From contig OZ220709.1 of assembly GCA_965116665.1 (NCBI GenBank), positions 3,849,200 to 3,913,199 on the forward strand: 64,000 nucleotides of DNA, written 5' to 3'. The translations under genes and the position numbers were made by a program. Source of the stretch: Aldehydirespirator sp965116665. Its GTDB lineage: Bacteria > Actinomycetota > Acidimicrobiia > Acidimicrobiales > Aldehydirespiratoraceae. Positions 54,004 through 62,614 of the stretch are shown in pieces. Below the pieces are notes generated by a model. It was not told where the DNA came from, searched no databases, and saw only the letters and a program-made list of their open reading frames with translations. Within the stretch, counting starts at the first letter, position 1. Each line of letters begins with the position of its first letter.

Positions 54004-54879
54004 CTAGAGGGCGTTACGCAAAGTGCGTACAGCAGTCTCAGCGGTGACTGCCCCCGTGCCGGAACCAGCCGAGCCAGGGTTACCAACGGGCCATTCGGAG
54101 GCGCTGGTAGGAAGGGCTGCTCCTACCGTCGTGCCGGACGAGCCTATAGTGAGCGCCGGTGAGCAGGCGTGCAACCCGTTGGAGTCCAGCGGCGTCTCTT
54201 CGCTGTCATACCAAATCCCACCGAGCCATGCATTGATCTTGACTCGCGCATTGTCCTTATCGCTCCCAGCGGGTTGTGTTACTTGGATGAAACGATCATT
54301 GTCAATAGCCTCGTCTGCGTCTACGTTTGGACGCAACACAATCAGAGCGCAAGCCCACGCACCGTCACTATTCTGGGCTTGGATTCTGACTCCTTTATCG
54401 TCGGCCAACAGCCAATCCACGGTCGGCGCGGTTCCGCTCGCAGCGACAGCAGAAGTTCCTTCTTTTATGAACTGCACATGGATGCTGCGTTCGTCTCCGA
54501 CAGTAGATGAGAACGCGTATGTGGCACCGCCGTGCCCATCAATGTTCCAGTCCACATCAAAATCTTCAATTAGCGCGTTCTCCAACTCCTGCAACTTTGT
54601 GCTGTCTGCCAGTTCCGGTTGAAGTGTGAGTCGGTTCTGAACCACCTGAGCAGCTTCTTGAAGTGTAGTGTTCACAGCGTGCTCGCGTGCGTCTCGTATG
54701 AGCCTCCACAACGGAGGCCCGCCGATACCGGCGAGGATCGCCAAGATGACGATGGTGACGACAACACCTGTCGGGCCGATACCCTTGTTGTTGCGTGATG
54801 TGCCGTCCTCGGCTGAACGTCTCCGCTTCAATGTGATCCATTTCGGCAGGGATCGACCGAGCTTGCTTTCGCTATTCAT
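54004..54879 (-). CDS. type IV pilin-like protein
   Basis: A 291-residue protein. After a basic cytoplasmic leader it has KGIGPTGVVVTIVILAILAG, then GPPLWRLIRDAREHAVN: the hydrophobic helix plus amphipathic continuation typical of prepilins, with a Gly-Ile junction where prepilin peptidase would cut. Glu5 of classical pilins is missing. The rest is a soluble domain with a Gly/Ser/Thr-rich tail. No assembly genes are nearby. ATG at 54879 has AAAGGA upstream. Confidence 0.6.
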   Translation of the reverse strand: MNSESKLGRSLPKWITLKRRRSAEDGTSRNNKGIGPTGVVVTIVILAILAGIGGPPLWRLIRDAREHAVNTTLQEAAQVVQNRLTLQPELADSTKLQELENALIEDFDVDWNIDGHGGATYAFSSTVGDERSIHVQFIKEGTSAVAASGTAPTVDWLLADDKGVRIQAQNSDGAWACALIVLRPNVDADEAIDNDRFIQVTQPAGSDKDNARVKINAWLGGIWYDSEETPLDSNGLHACSPALTIGSSGTTVGAALPTSASEWPVGNPGSAGSGTGAVTAETAVRTLRNAL

Positions 54880-55113
54880 GGTGGTCCTTTGGTTGAGTGT
54901 CAAGGATGCATGAAAGTCTGTCGTATTAACATCACTGTGTCAAGCATTCATTGATGACAATAGCAACACCCTGAGAAGGATAGCTTTGCTCAATCAAGCG
55001 AGACTCGTAGACCTCTGATCGAGCGTCAATCGACACTCGATCTCTCACCAGAGCGCGAGCGGAACCTCATTCCAGATAGGTGGTGGCAGCCTGCTAGGGT
55101 AGGGCTAGCAGCG

Positions 55114-55998
55114 TTACTGCTTTGGCCGAATCCGTTCCGATCTGAACCAGTTGACTAGAAGCACTGCTGTGTGCACAGTCATTTCGGCTGACTCCTGTGA
55201 TGCTTCTAATGGAGCGTCTTCATCGCCGTGTCGGTAGCGGCTATTGTTCCAGACGAGTTGCATCATGCTGAACACGGTCTCCATGCTGCCATCGAATTCT
55301 GAGTCAGTCTCCCACTTGTATCCTGGCTCTTTGTCCGGGTCGGGCTTCATATCTCGGAGAAGCGTTCCGAGGGTTGTCTTCTTGTTCCTTGGACTGATTA
55401 CAGGTTTGGCAGCAGCTTCGACAGCGCTTACCGCTTCGCTACAAGCCGCGTTTGGATCGGGGGCGGGGTCCACACGGAAGCACTTGACCCAAGCCCGGCG
55501 AAGATGCTCAGCGGCCCTTTCCGGTTGGTCGGCCTCACTTTGGATGAGTTGGGTCATTTCCTGAGACTGGCGATACTGTAGCTGAAAGTTCCCGTCCTCA
55601 TCCGTTCCGACACAAAACTCGCTTCCGGCCTCTTCGAGGATTTCGGCTAGTTCTAACGGATTCGGACCCTCGAAGAACTCGTGCTCGGTCGCCGTCAGCA
55701 CCAAGTCGATTGCGCTGAGAAACAGCGCATGATCCGACCGAAATGCGCGGACCAACTCATTGAGGTCGCCTCTGGCCTTGGGTGGCAGGCTGCGTCTAGT
55801 CCTTCGCTCCAAGCGGAGGATGGCTTGTCGATCAGCGACATATTTTCCCGACGAACGGCGCGAGTAGTGCTTTACGGCCCAATGGAGAAGCGAAGGGAAC
55901 AAGAAGTCAGGTATGCCCTCATGCATGTGCTCGAACTGTTCGCGCGTCTCGGGGTCGTGCCGTTCCGAGAATAGTGGCCCGCTCCTGTCGCTGTTCAC
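55114..55998 (-). CDS. hypothetical protein with Abi-like C-terminus
   Basis: A 294-residue, mostly helical protein. EAVSAVEAAAKPV followed by KKTTLGTLLRDM and a terminal helix after SRYRHGDED resembles the C-terminal domain in some abortive-infection proteins, where a ...R...HG... segment precedes the last helix. A canonical HEPN Rx4-6H is not seen. GTG start. The defence role is a guess from similarity and neighbours. Confidence 0.5.
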   Translation of the reverse strand: MNSDRSGPLFSERHDPETREQFEHMHEGIPDFLFPSLLHWAVKHYSRRSSGKYVADRQAILRLERRTRRSLPPKARGDLNELVRAFRSDHALFLSAIDLVLTATEHEFFEGPNPLELAEILEEAGSEFCVGTDEDGNFQLQYRQSQEMTQLIQSEADQPERAAEHLRRAWVKCFRVDPAPDPNAACSEAVSAVEAAAKPVISPRNKKTTLGTLLRDMKPDPDKEPGYKWETDSEFDGSMETVFSMMQLVWNNSRYRHGDEDAPLEASQESAEMTVHTAVLLVNWFRSERIRPKQ

Positions 55999-56329
55999 AG
56001 CGGGCGAGCCTACCGACAGGCTGGAACCCTTTGACCCCCTGAGGCCATCCGCCTGGAGAGCTGAGGGGCCATGACCGTCGTTGCCGGAGGCCGGTGTTCC
56101 TCGCCACCGTCTGCCCCTCTAGCGAATTCGGACAGCCGACCCGCTACACACGATCACTGCATCGGTTGTCTGCGTCGGGGTTATCGCGCTGCCATCGCCA
56201 GGCCAGCGGGGGTTGGAAGTAGGTCGCCGTCTCGATCAGAAGCCACGAGACGCGCTACTCGACACAGGACGAGATGGACAGGCCGAGCGGTCTAGACCGT
56301 CACGACTCGTAACCGGCCTCCTGGAGCAT
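55999..56329. other. 331-bp gap, nothing seen
   Basis: No coding frame or strong repeat is supported. It may hold the promoter of the upstream-facing gene at 55,998. Confidence 0.4.
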
Positions 56330-57178
56330 TCAAGAATATGGCTCCCGGAGTCCTTCACGAGCGAGTTGTTGGTACGCCCTCGCTTGTTGGAAAGAATCCG
56401 ATCCCGATGTCTCTCCAGAGATCATCCGGCGCAGCTCGTCCACTATCTTCTGTTCGAGCGTGAACCGCAAGTGAGCGATCTTGCCGAAGTCAGTTCGGTC
56501 AAAGTCAGCCAGTTCATCAGGCGTCAAGACGAATGCAATAAGCGACCTGGTGTGGCTGTCTCTATACCAGAAAACGGCATCGCCGCCTTGGGTGTTGAAC
56601 CGTACCAATCTAAACCATACTCTGAACATGATCTTCTTGTAAGTTTCAAAAACAACCCAAAGGTACTCATCGACATAGGGTCTCACCCTCTCAGCGCCAT
56701 AGTCCAGTTCTTGCCCCATGATTCCACGTAGTCCGTGAGACGCTATGAGTGAGCCGAATTCGTCTTCAGATAGTTCATCGAACAGTTCTCGTCCTCTCGG
56801 GTTGTTCATCGCATCTGGGAACTCATCTTCCGTCAAGATATCCATATAGTCAAAGACTGCTGGGAGAGAGCTACGAAATGAGAGCAGGTCATTCCACAGC
56901 TTCTCAGCAGCATCCAGTCGCCTGTTCATTGCAGCCTGCTGAGCCGCGGCAAACGACGAGAACGCCGACGATTGTAACTGTGCCTGCTTCTCTAACTGAT
57001 CCCTGAAGGCGATGAGAGAAGCTTCATGGTCCCGCCGAATGGTGGCAAGAAGGGATTCACTCTGTTGTTGATAAGTCGCTTCGATCTTGGTTCCGAGCCA
57101 CTTCCGAAGAAGCCAGCCTAGAAGACCGATCAGCGCCACAACAAAGGCTGAAATAACAAGAAAGCTTACCTCGTTCAT
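56330..57178 (-). CDS. N-terminally anchored coiled-coil protein
   Basis: A 282-residue protein: one TM helix right after the start (FLVISAFVVALIGLLGWLL), a coiled coil to about residue 90 (SLIAFRDQLEKQAQLQSS), then a helical domain with no known motif. ATG at 57178 puts the TM at the N-terminus; an ATG 33 nt upstream is an alternative. Function unknown. Confidence 0.6.
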   Translation of the reverse strand: MNEVSFLVISAFVVALIGLLGWLLRKWLGTKIEATYQQQSESLLATIRRDHEASLIAFRDQLEKQAQLQSSAFSSFAAAQQAAMNRRLDAAEKLWNDLLSFRSSLPAVFDYMDILTEDEFPDAMNNPRGRELFDELSEDEFGSLIASHGLRGIMGQELDYGAERVRPYVDEYLWVVFETYKKIMFRVWFRLVRFNTQGGDAVFWYRDSHTRSLIAFVLTPDELADFDRTDFGKIAHLRFTLEQKIVDELRRMISGETSGSDSFQQARAYQQLAREGLREPYS

Positions 57179-57511
57179 CGACAGCGCTGCTTGTCGCGGT
57201 TCACGACGCATGAGGCTACCGAGGTGCTGCGGTCTCGGCTGCGCCCTGCGTCAGGCTGCAACGGGTGCTGCTGACTAGCCCCCTGAGCGGTGGACGCTCA
57301 CGAGGTGGAGCAGGTTTGCGGCTGGCTAACTCGGCAGAGAGGCGAGCTGGTCGTCGGTGAGAGACAGGAACCGCGTGAGCAGGCCGCTGGGCCGCTGGCC
57401 GTCCGCTCGTGCTGGTCCCAGCGTCCACAACCTGACAAGGAAGCGTGCTGCCCTCTGAAGGGTTTCGCGGCGATTGGGAGTCACTTGCCAAGAATATGTT
57501 TGTAAGGAATC
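57179..57511. other. 333-bp gap, nothing seen
   Basis: Divergent intergenic region. No supported gene; AAGGA before 57512 is the ribosome site of the next gene. Confidence 0.4.
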
Positions 57512-58228
57512 TTGACGCCTCCTGGCTTGCGTTATGCTCTATACGTGCGTCCGGCGACGGTCACCGCAGACTCAGAGGACTGGATCGTGGACTTGCCTGG
57601 TGGCACATGGTTCAAAGCTTCGTCGGTGCCTGGGCCACGTTCAGCGGTTTACACCATGCTGCACCGGATGCTTGCTGAGCAGTACCCGATCATCGGTAGG
57701 GCAGCGCGAGGTATCTACTGGCGGCAGCACCCTCCTGAGCACATCCTCTATGGCGCGTTGCCGACCACTCCGGTGGCTGTGGCGGTTGCGCCCGCGGGAT
57801 CGGGCTGGTCTGACTGGTCGGCGCTATCGGCTCTGGGGTGGACGACGCAACTTCCGCTCCGGTACTCGGTGGCTGTCCCTGTGCGTGGGATCAAGCCACC
57901 TGCGATGTTCCGTCAGGGGATCACGCCGATCTACGTGTATCGCCCGAACCGCAGGCGGTTGGAGTTGAACTGGGGGGAGGCGACCCTGCTCGACGCAGCC
58001 CGCTCATTCGGTGCTAGCGATTGCCTCTCATGGGATCACGCCATGACAAATCTCAGAAGCGTGAGCGTTGAGCGTTTGGGTGATTCCACCGTTGAGAAGG
58101 ACAAAGTGATGTGGGCAGCCGAAACGGAGCGTTTCGTATCGAGGTGGCCTGCCGGTGAAGGCCCCTATTCGTTCTCGGCGGTCATTGGGCGACTCCGATC
58201 AGATATGCCCGACAGGGTGCCTGTCTGA
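57512..58228 (+). CDS. hypothetical protein
   Basis: A 238-residue soluble protein with TTG start at 57512 after AAGGA. Trp- and Pro-rich (GSGWSDWSALSALGW, LPLRYSVAVPVRGIKPP). No family recognised. Its stop shares two bases with the start of a 38-residue frame (TGATG). Confidence 0.5.
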   Translation: MTPPGLRYALYVRPATVTADSEDWIVDLPGGTWFKASSVPGPRSAVYTMLHRMLAEQYPIIGRAARGIYWRQHPPEHILYGALPTTPVAVAVAPAGSGWSDWSALSALGWTTQLPLRYSVAVPVRGIKPPAMFRQGITPIYVYRPNRRRLELNWGEATLLDAARSFGASDCLSWDHAMTNLRSVSVERLGDSTVEKDKVMWAAETERFVSRWPAGEGPYSFSAVIGRLRSDMPDRVPV

Positions 58229-58344
58229 TGTTCTTCCGCAAGAAACGAAGATCGCTGTGTCTGGCAGAGACCGCCGTGACCGTCTATCGGACATCCGACG
58301 ACCCGCCCAAGTACCAGGTGGACATCACCAGAGTGTGGTGCTGA
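58228..58344 (+). CDS. 38-residue basic protein, possible
   Basis: ATG at 58228 overlaps the previous stop (TGATG). It begins MFFRKKRRS and ends VDITRVWC. Overlap geometry favours translation by coupling; size leaves doubt. Confidence 0.35.
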   Translation: MFFRKKRRSLCLAETAVTVYRTSDDPPKYQVDITRVWC

Positions 58345-58484
58345 TCCTGCACCGGCAGCCTCACGAGCGGTGACTCGTCGGGCCGACAGGTAGCTGCCAA
58401 GCTGGTGGCCGTGCCTTCGTCCGGCGCGCTGCGTATGCTGCCCGACCCAGGACGGGATGCTGAGCTAGGCCGGGTGAGGCGACG

Positions 58485-59351
58485 ATGAGGTACCAGAAGC
58501 GCTCTCAGGTTCCGATGAGGGGCCATCCGGCGCTGACGGAGAAGTGGCTTCAAGGCAAGATTGTTGAAGACCCGAGCCTTCTAGGACTTGGCGATCTTCG
58601 TGTCGTCGCGCAGGAGAAGTCGCTTCCAGGACGTGGAAGGCTCGACTTGCTGCTCATCGATGACGACAAGGACATCCGCTACGAGGTCGAGTTGCAGTTG
58701 GGAGCTACCGACGAATCTCACATCATCCGCACGCTCGAATACTGGGACATAGAGAAGCGCCGCTACCCCCATGACGATCATGTGGCCGTGATCGTCGCTG
58801 AGGACATCACCGCCAGGTTCTTCAACGTCATCAGCCTGTTCAACGGCTTCATACCCATTGTTGCGATCCGCGTTGCTGCGGTTGACCTAGGGGAAAATAA
58901 CGTCACGCTGATGTTCACCAGGGTGTTGGATCATCATGTGCGAGTTGCTGGCGACGATGAGGATTCCGGGATTGTGGCTGATCGGGAGTATTGGGAGAAG
59001 GCATCGAATCCTGCAATCATGGCCCTGATGGATGATCTGCTGACGTTGATCCATCAGACTGACCCTTCTGTAAGGCTCAACTACAACCAGCAGTATGTCG
59101 GGTTGATGAACGACCGACGCGCTACCAACTATGTGTCGTTCGTACCCAAGAGGAAACAGTTGAACGTGGAGATCAAGCTCCCGAGGACCGACGCCTATGA
59201 CTCGCTGATAGATGACTCGGAACTTAGGCTGAACCGATATGACAGGACGTATGGACAATACAAGGTCGTCGTGGAAGGTGAAGCGTCCGAAGAATCGAGA
59301 CAGTTGCTACAAGAACTGTTCCGTGACGCCTATGAGCACTACATATCGTAG
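58485..59351 (+). CDS. PD-(D/E)XK nuclease-like protein (NucS/DUF91-like)
   Basis: A 288-residue protein. GRGRLDLLLID and IRYEVELQLG give a D ... E-x-(E/Q) core like nucleases of the NucS/DUF91 type, preceded by KWLQGKIVEDPSLLGLG, a common opening in that group. The usual ExK lysine is replaced (VELQ), as happens in some restriction-like proteins. The C-terminal 90 residues resemble small domains following such cores (FVPKRKQLNVEIKLP). Confidence 0.65.
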   Translation: MRYQKRSQVPMRGHPALTEKWLQGKIVEDPSLLGLGDLRVVAQEKSLPGRGRLDLLLIDDDKDIRYEVELQLGATDESHIIRTLEYWDIEKRRYPHDDHVAVIVAEDITARFFNVISLFNGFIPIVAIRVAAVDLGENNVTLMFTRVLDHHVRVAGDDEDSGIVADREYWEKASNPAIMALMDDLLTLIHQTDPSVRLNYNQQYVGLMNDRRATNYVSFVPKRKQLNVEIKLPRTDAYDSLIDDSELRLNRYDRTYGQYKVVVEGEASEESRQLLQELFRDAYEHYIS

Positions 59352-59693
59352 GCTCGTCCAGGTAGCAACAAGAGCGTGAAGGCACTACCAAGCGGAACAT
59401 CGCAACGGCCAGAGCGAATCTATTCAGCCTGAAGTGGAGCGCGGCTAAGGACGATGCACCGTCGCATATCTAAGGCCCTATGCTTCTGTCAGCCTCGGAG
59501 TCGCAGGGTTCAGGCTCAAAGCCTATGTTCAAATGTCGCTTGGCCAACTCTCCCCAGCCAAGAGTGCCGGTAGGTTCGACAGAGATAAAAAATGGTCGAA
59601 CCGACCGGCATCGCCTCTGACGCCAGTAGATACTTTTTGAGTGTCATGTCCTCACCCCCGACACCTATTGTGTGACGGGCTAAACTGCGTTGG
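59352..59693. other. 342-bp gap with strong hairpin
   Basis: No gene. GCCGGTAGGTTCGAC (59566-59580) and GTCGAACCGACCGGC (59595-59609) form a 15-position stem with one mismatch; the 14-nt loop is A-rich. It ends 85 nt before the zinc-ribbon gene. Confidence 0.75.
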
Positions 59694-60428
59694 ATGGCTC
59701 ATTTGATTGAGTGCAAAAACTGCGGCGAAACGAAGCGCTCTTTTGCGCTTGGGTTGTGCAGTCGATGCTACGACCGCCAACGCACCCCCAAATTGGTGAA
59801 GTGCAAACACTGTGGGAAGGAGAAACCCCATGCCGGGCATGGGCTGTGTACTCCATGCTCCTATAAGGTGCGACCCACGGCATTGGTCGAATGTCGCAGT
59901 TGCGGTGAGACGAAACCTCACTACGCCCGCGGATTGTGCCAACCATGCTACAAACGGCAACTCCCCAAGAGGATCGCTGAGTGCAAAAACTGCGGCGAGA
60001 CCAGGCTGATCAAATCTCTCGGCTTGTGCAGCACTTGTTACGAGTACCAACGAGTCCCTGAGAAGGCTGCGAGAGCAGCGGCTAGGAAGGCCGCTCGTGA
60101 GGCGAGGGAACGAGCAAGAGCCGCAGAGATCGATGCCAGAGAAGAGCGAAAGCAGGCGAGAGAAGCCGCTCGTGCCGAGCGAGAGAAAGCCAAGGCTGAC
60201 GACATTGAGCGCCGCAAACGGTTGAGATGCAAGCTGTGCTTCCGAGTGATCTTCTTGGTGAAACGGCGACTTCCTGGACACAAAGCACAATACTGTGACG
60301 AGTTCTGCCGATTCCATTCTCCCAGGTCACGCGCGAAGCGCTGCTTGCATCCTGATCAGATACAAGCCAATGTCCGTGAAGAACTGACGCGCCGTCGAGC
60401 CGAGGCGAAGGTGCAGGTTCTCGATTGA
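59694..60428 (+). CDS. multi-zinc-ribbon protein (four repeats)
   Basis: A 244-residue paralogue of the protein at 52,412. Four ribbons (such as CKNCGETKRSFALGLCSRCY) cover residues 6-120; the second lacks the usual CY ending (CTPCSY). A long Ala/Arg/Glu helix (residues 125-185) is followed by CKLCFR ... YCDEFCRFHSP. The two paralogues lie 6.5 kb apart on opposite strands and have diverged well beyond a recent copy. Confidence 0.75.
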   Translation: MAHLIECKNCGETKRSFALGLCSRCYDRQRTPKLVKCKHCGKEKPHAGHGLCTPCSYKVRPTALVECRSCGETKPHYARGLCQPCYKRQLPKRIAECKNCGETRLIKSLGLCSTCYEYQRVPEKAARAAARKAAREARERARAAEIDAREERKQAREAARAEREKAKADDIERRKRLRCKLCFRVIFLVKRRLPGHKAQYCDEFCRFHSPRSRAKRCLHPDQIQANVREELTRRRAEAKVQVLD

Positions 60429-60489
60429 GGTAGGTTGGGAGCGTCCAGCTAGTTGCCCAAGAGGTCTTTGGCTACTATTGCGAGCATAG

Positions 60490-60518
60490 TTGATAGGAAA
60501 GTACCCCACCGATATACT
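60490..60518 (+). promoter_or_regulatory. promoter of the AbiE-type operon
   Basis: TTGATA (60490-60495), 17-nt spacer, TATACT (60513-60518). The first base of the GTG codon at 60525 is 7 nt from the -10, so the mRNA is probably leaderless. Confidence 0.7.
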
Positions 60519-60524
60519 GGTACC

Positions 60525-61499
60525 GTGCAAGCCGATGCAGTAGAGGCCACGGCAGAGAATCGGATGGTGCTGCTGCGCTGGCCCGAAGGCGTCGTGTGCC
60601 CGAATTGCGGCAGCGCCGAGGTGGTCGAGAGGAAGCAGCGCCGGAGGTTGCGTATGTGGCGCTGCGTATGCGGGCGGGACTTCACCGTCACTACCGGCAC
60701 CGCGCTTCACTCCTCCAAGCTCGGGCTGTCGGCGTGGGAGACTGCGGCGCGGGCTTCAGACGACAGCCCATCTGGGATGGCTGCGCTGCTGGGGGTTTCT
60801 GCCGCTACAGCTAGGCGGGTGAGTGGGATTCTCCGCAGTGTTGCTGTTGCTCCTGGTGATCGCCGCTTGGCGGCGTTGCTTGCAGCGCCCCGGCGCTCGC
60901 ATGGTCGCAGAACGTCGAAGCCGACTGGTGTAAGGGAACTGATCACGCGTCGTGATCCTCTCGCAGGCAGCCCAGAGTCCCACAGACGCATCCTGGCTGC
61001 CGTGCGTGCTAGGCACAACGGAGCGACTGCTGCGCTGGTGGCCGAGGACGCAGAGGTGTCTGTCAGTCACGCTCGCCGGTGTTTGCGTCAGTTGCGAGAC
61101 AAGGGATTCGTGCGGTGCAAGGAAGTGAACATCTCTTGGGGGTACAGGCACAGCATGGTGCGGCTCTGGGAACTGAAGCTCACCACACGGACCCTTGACG
61201 CTCTGCCAAGATTGCCGTGGCGACCAGTGTCCGATCCGCCCCACGGTGGGGTTCCGCCCGAGTATTGGTGGTTGTTCTGGTCGGGAACGTCTGCTGCTGA
61301 CCTGCGCCTCCCCGAAGACAGCTTGCAGATCGCTGACGCTCTGATTGGCGGGCCGTCTTTTCGTGCTCGACGCTGGGCATTGTCACACCTGCCGGTTGAG
61401 ACACTGCAAGAATTGAGGACGATGCGCGGTTATGACACCGGCGTCTTGGCTGACGCGCTCGATTCTGCTATCTGTGAACGTTCCCGTGTCCGATCTTGA
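60525..61499 (+). CDS. AbiEi-like antitoxin with IS1595-type zinc ribbon
   Basis: A 324-residue protein. Residues about 15-100 match the N-terminus of IS1595-family transposases: RWPEGVVCPNCGS, WRCVCGRDFTVTTGTALHSS, then an HTH-like helix pair (GMAALLGVSAATARRVSGIL). The middle is a winged-helix-like segment (ATAALVAEDAEVSVSHARRCLRQLRDKGFV). It precedes and overlaps an AbiEii toxin gene, the normal place of the antitoxin. GTG at 60525 chosen from the promoter; an upstream TTG would lie inside the promoter. Confidence 0.7.
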   Translation: MQADAVEATAENRMVLLRWPEGVVCPNCGSAEVVERKQRRRLRMWRCVCGRDFTVTTGTALHSSKLGLSAWETAARASDDSPSGMAALLGVSAATARRVSGILRSVAVAPGDRRLAALLAAPRRSHGRRTSKPTGVRELITRRDPLAGSPESHRRILAAVRARHNGATAALVAEDAEVSVSHARRCLRQLRDKGFVRCKEVNISWGYRHSMVRLWELKLTTRTLDALPRLPWRPVSDPPHGGVPPEYWWLFWSGTSAADLRLPEDSLQIADALIGGPSFRARRWALSHLPVETLQELRTMRGYDTGVLADALDSAICERSRVRS

Positions 61500-62322
61500 C
61501 GACTACCGCGATGTCCTGTCGCCCGAGATGCGGCGGGTCTGGCCGGTCATGGCGCAAGCGACGGCAACGCTCAAAGGAAGTCTGGTCGGGGGAACTGCTT
61601 TGACGATCTACCTCCGCCACCGTGAGTCGTTTGACTTGGACTTTCTGGCTCACCAGAGCTTCTCCGGGCAAAACCTGTATCTCAAACTGAAGAGGCTCTC
61701 AGAGTTGTCTGGGCTGTCCTGTGAGGTGGAAGACGAAGAAGACGGGTCGATGCACGCAGTTGTCAATGGCGTGTTAGTTCAAGTGTTCTCTCAACCCAAG
61801 AGTAGCAATCCCGACAACTTCCGACAGCTACGCAGTCCCTTGGTTGTGGATGGAATGCGAGTGGCTTCCCTGCCTGATCTTCTGGCCATGAAGTTGGACG
61901 TGATCATGCATCGTCCCAAGCTGCGTGACTACATAGATATAGCAGCCATAGACAAGTCCGGGATGCACCGAATCGAAGACGGAATGTTGTTCCATGCCGA
62001 GCGGTACGGGGTATCGCAGGCGAGCAGAATCCCAGACAGAATCATTCATCTGTTAGAACAACCCGGAACTCTCCAGGCTGATCGTGTGTTCCAAGACCTC
62101 GAAGAGGAAGTCTTGGCATATCTCCGAAGGCGCTCACTGGAAATGCAGTCGTCCCAAACGGCGTGGCGGCAAGCCACCAAGACCCTGACGCTGAGAGACG
62201 ATGATGAGCACTCCAGACTCTCAGCACTATCACGCCGAACCACCTGCGGTGCCTGGATGCCGATAGCCCATGCCTATTGTGTCCTGCCGAAGAACCACAC
62301 AGGCCATCATCGCAGCAGGTGA
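61432..62322 (+). CDS. AbiEii/AbiGii-type nucleotidyltransferase toxin
   Basis: About 296 residues. Catalytic block LVGGTALTIYLRHRESFDLDFL has the GGTAL and DxDxx pattern of AbiEii toxins; LLAMKLDVIMHRPKLRDYIDIAAI (Lys, then RD-Y-D) also fits. Such toxins add nucleotides to tRNA acceptor ends. The frame opens at ATG 61432, inside the antitoxin gene; GTG 61474 and GTG 61486 would give shorter overlaps and the more usual start. C-terminal 40 residues are unconserved. First motif split only for reading. Confidence 0.78.
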   Translation: MTPASWLTRSILLSVNVPVSDLDDYRDVLSPEMRRVWPVMAQATATLKGSLVGGTALTIYLRHRESFDLDFLAHQSFSGQNLYLKLKRLSELSGLSCEVEDEEDGSMHAVVNGVLVQVFSQPKSSNPDNFRQLRSPLVVDGMRVASLPDLLAMKLDVIMHRPKLRDYIDIAAIDKSGMHRIEDGMLFHAERYGVSQASRIPDRIIHLLEQPGTLQADRVFQDLEEEVLAYLRRRSLEMQSSQTAWRQATKTLTLRDDDEHSRLSALSRRTTCGAWMPIAHAYCVLPKNHTGHHRSR

Positions 62323-62376
62323 CTTTTCCCGGCCCTGAACGACCGGGATTGCCCGCCTCTAGAGAGGTCAGCGCAT

Positions 62377-62394
62377 ACACCTCCGTTTAGGTGT
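62377..62394 (+). terminator. small hairpin after the toxin gene
   Basis: ACACCT-CCGTTT-AGGTGT, 55 nt past the toxin stop, no U-run. Confidence 0.3.
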
Positions 62395-62498
62395 AACGGC
62401 TTGCTGGCTCAGGAGTCTTCCCTAAGAGACTCTTGATGGCGTCCAGCTTGGATGTCGTAACTGAAGTCGTTCGACTCTGCCAATGCATCCAATACCTA

Positions 62499-62528
62499 TT
62501 GACTTATGTCACACACTGAGGTTACACT
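62499..62528 (+). promoter_or_regulatory. promoter of the terminal lipoprotein gene
   Basis: TTGACT (62499-62504), 18-nt spacer, TACACT (62523-62528), about 86 nt before the start codon. Confidence 0.55.
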
Positions 62529-62614
62529 AGATACCCATGAACAAGCCGATATGTCTTGCTCATACACAGCCCCGTGCACCAAGCGGGGGACACGCCAACA
62601 TTTCAGGAACAGCC

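Noticed and set aside
55114..55998. HEPN ribonuclease
   Set aside because: The R...H spacing in SRYRHG does not fit the canonical Rx4-6H motif.
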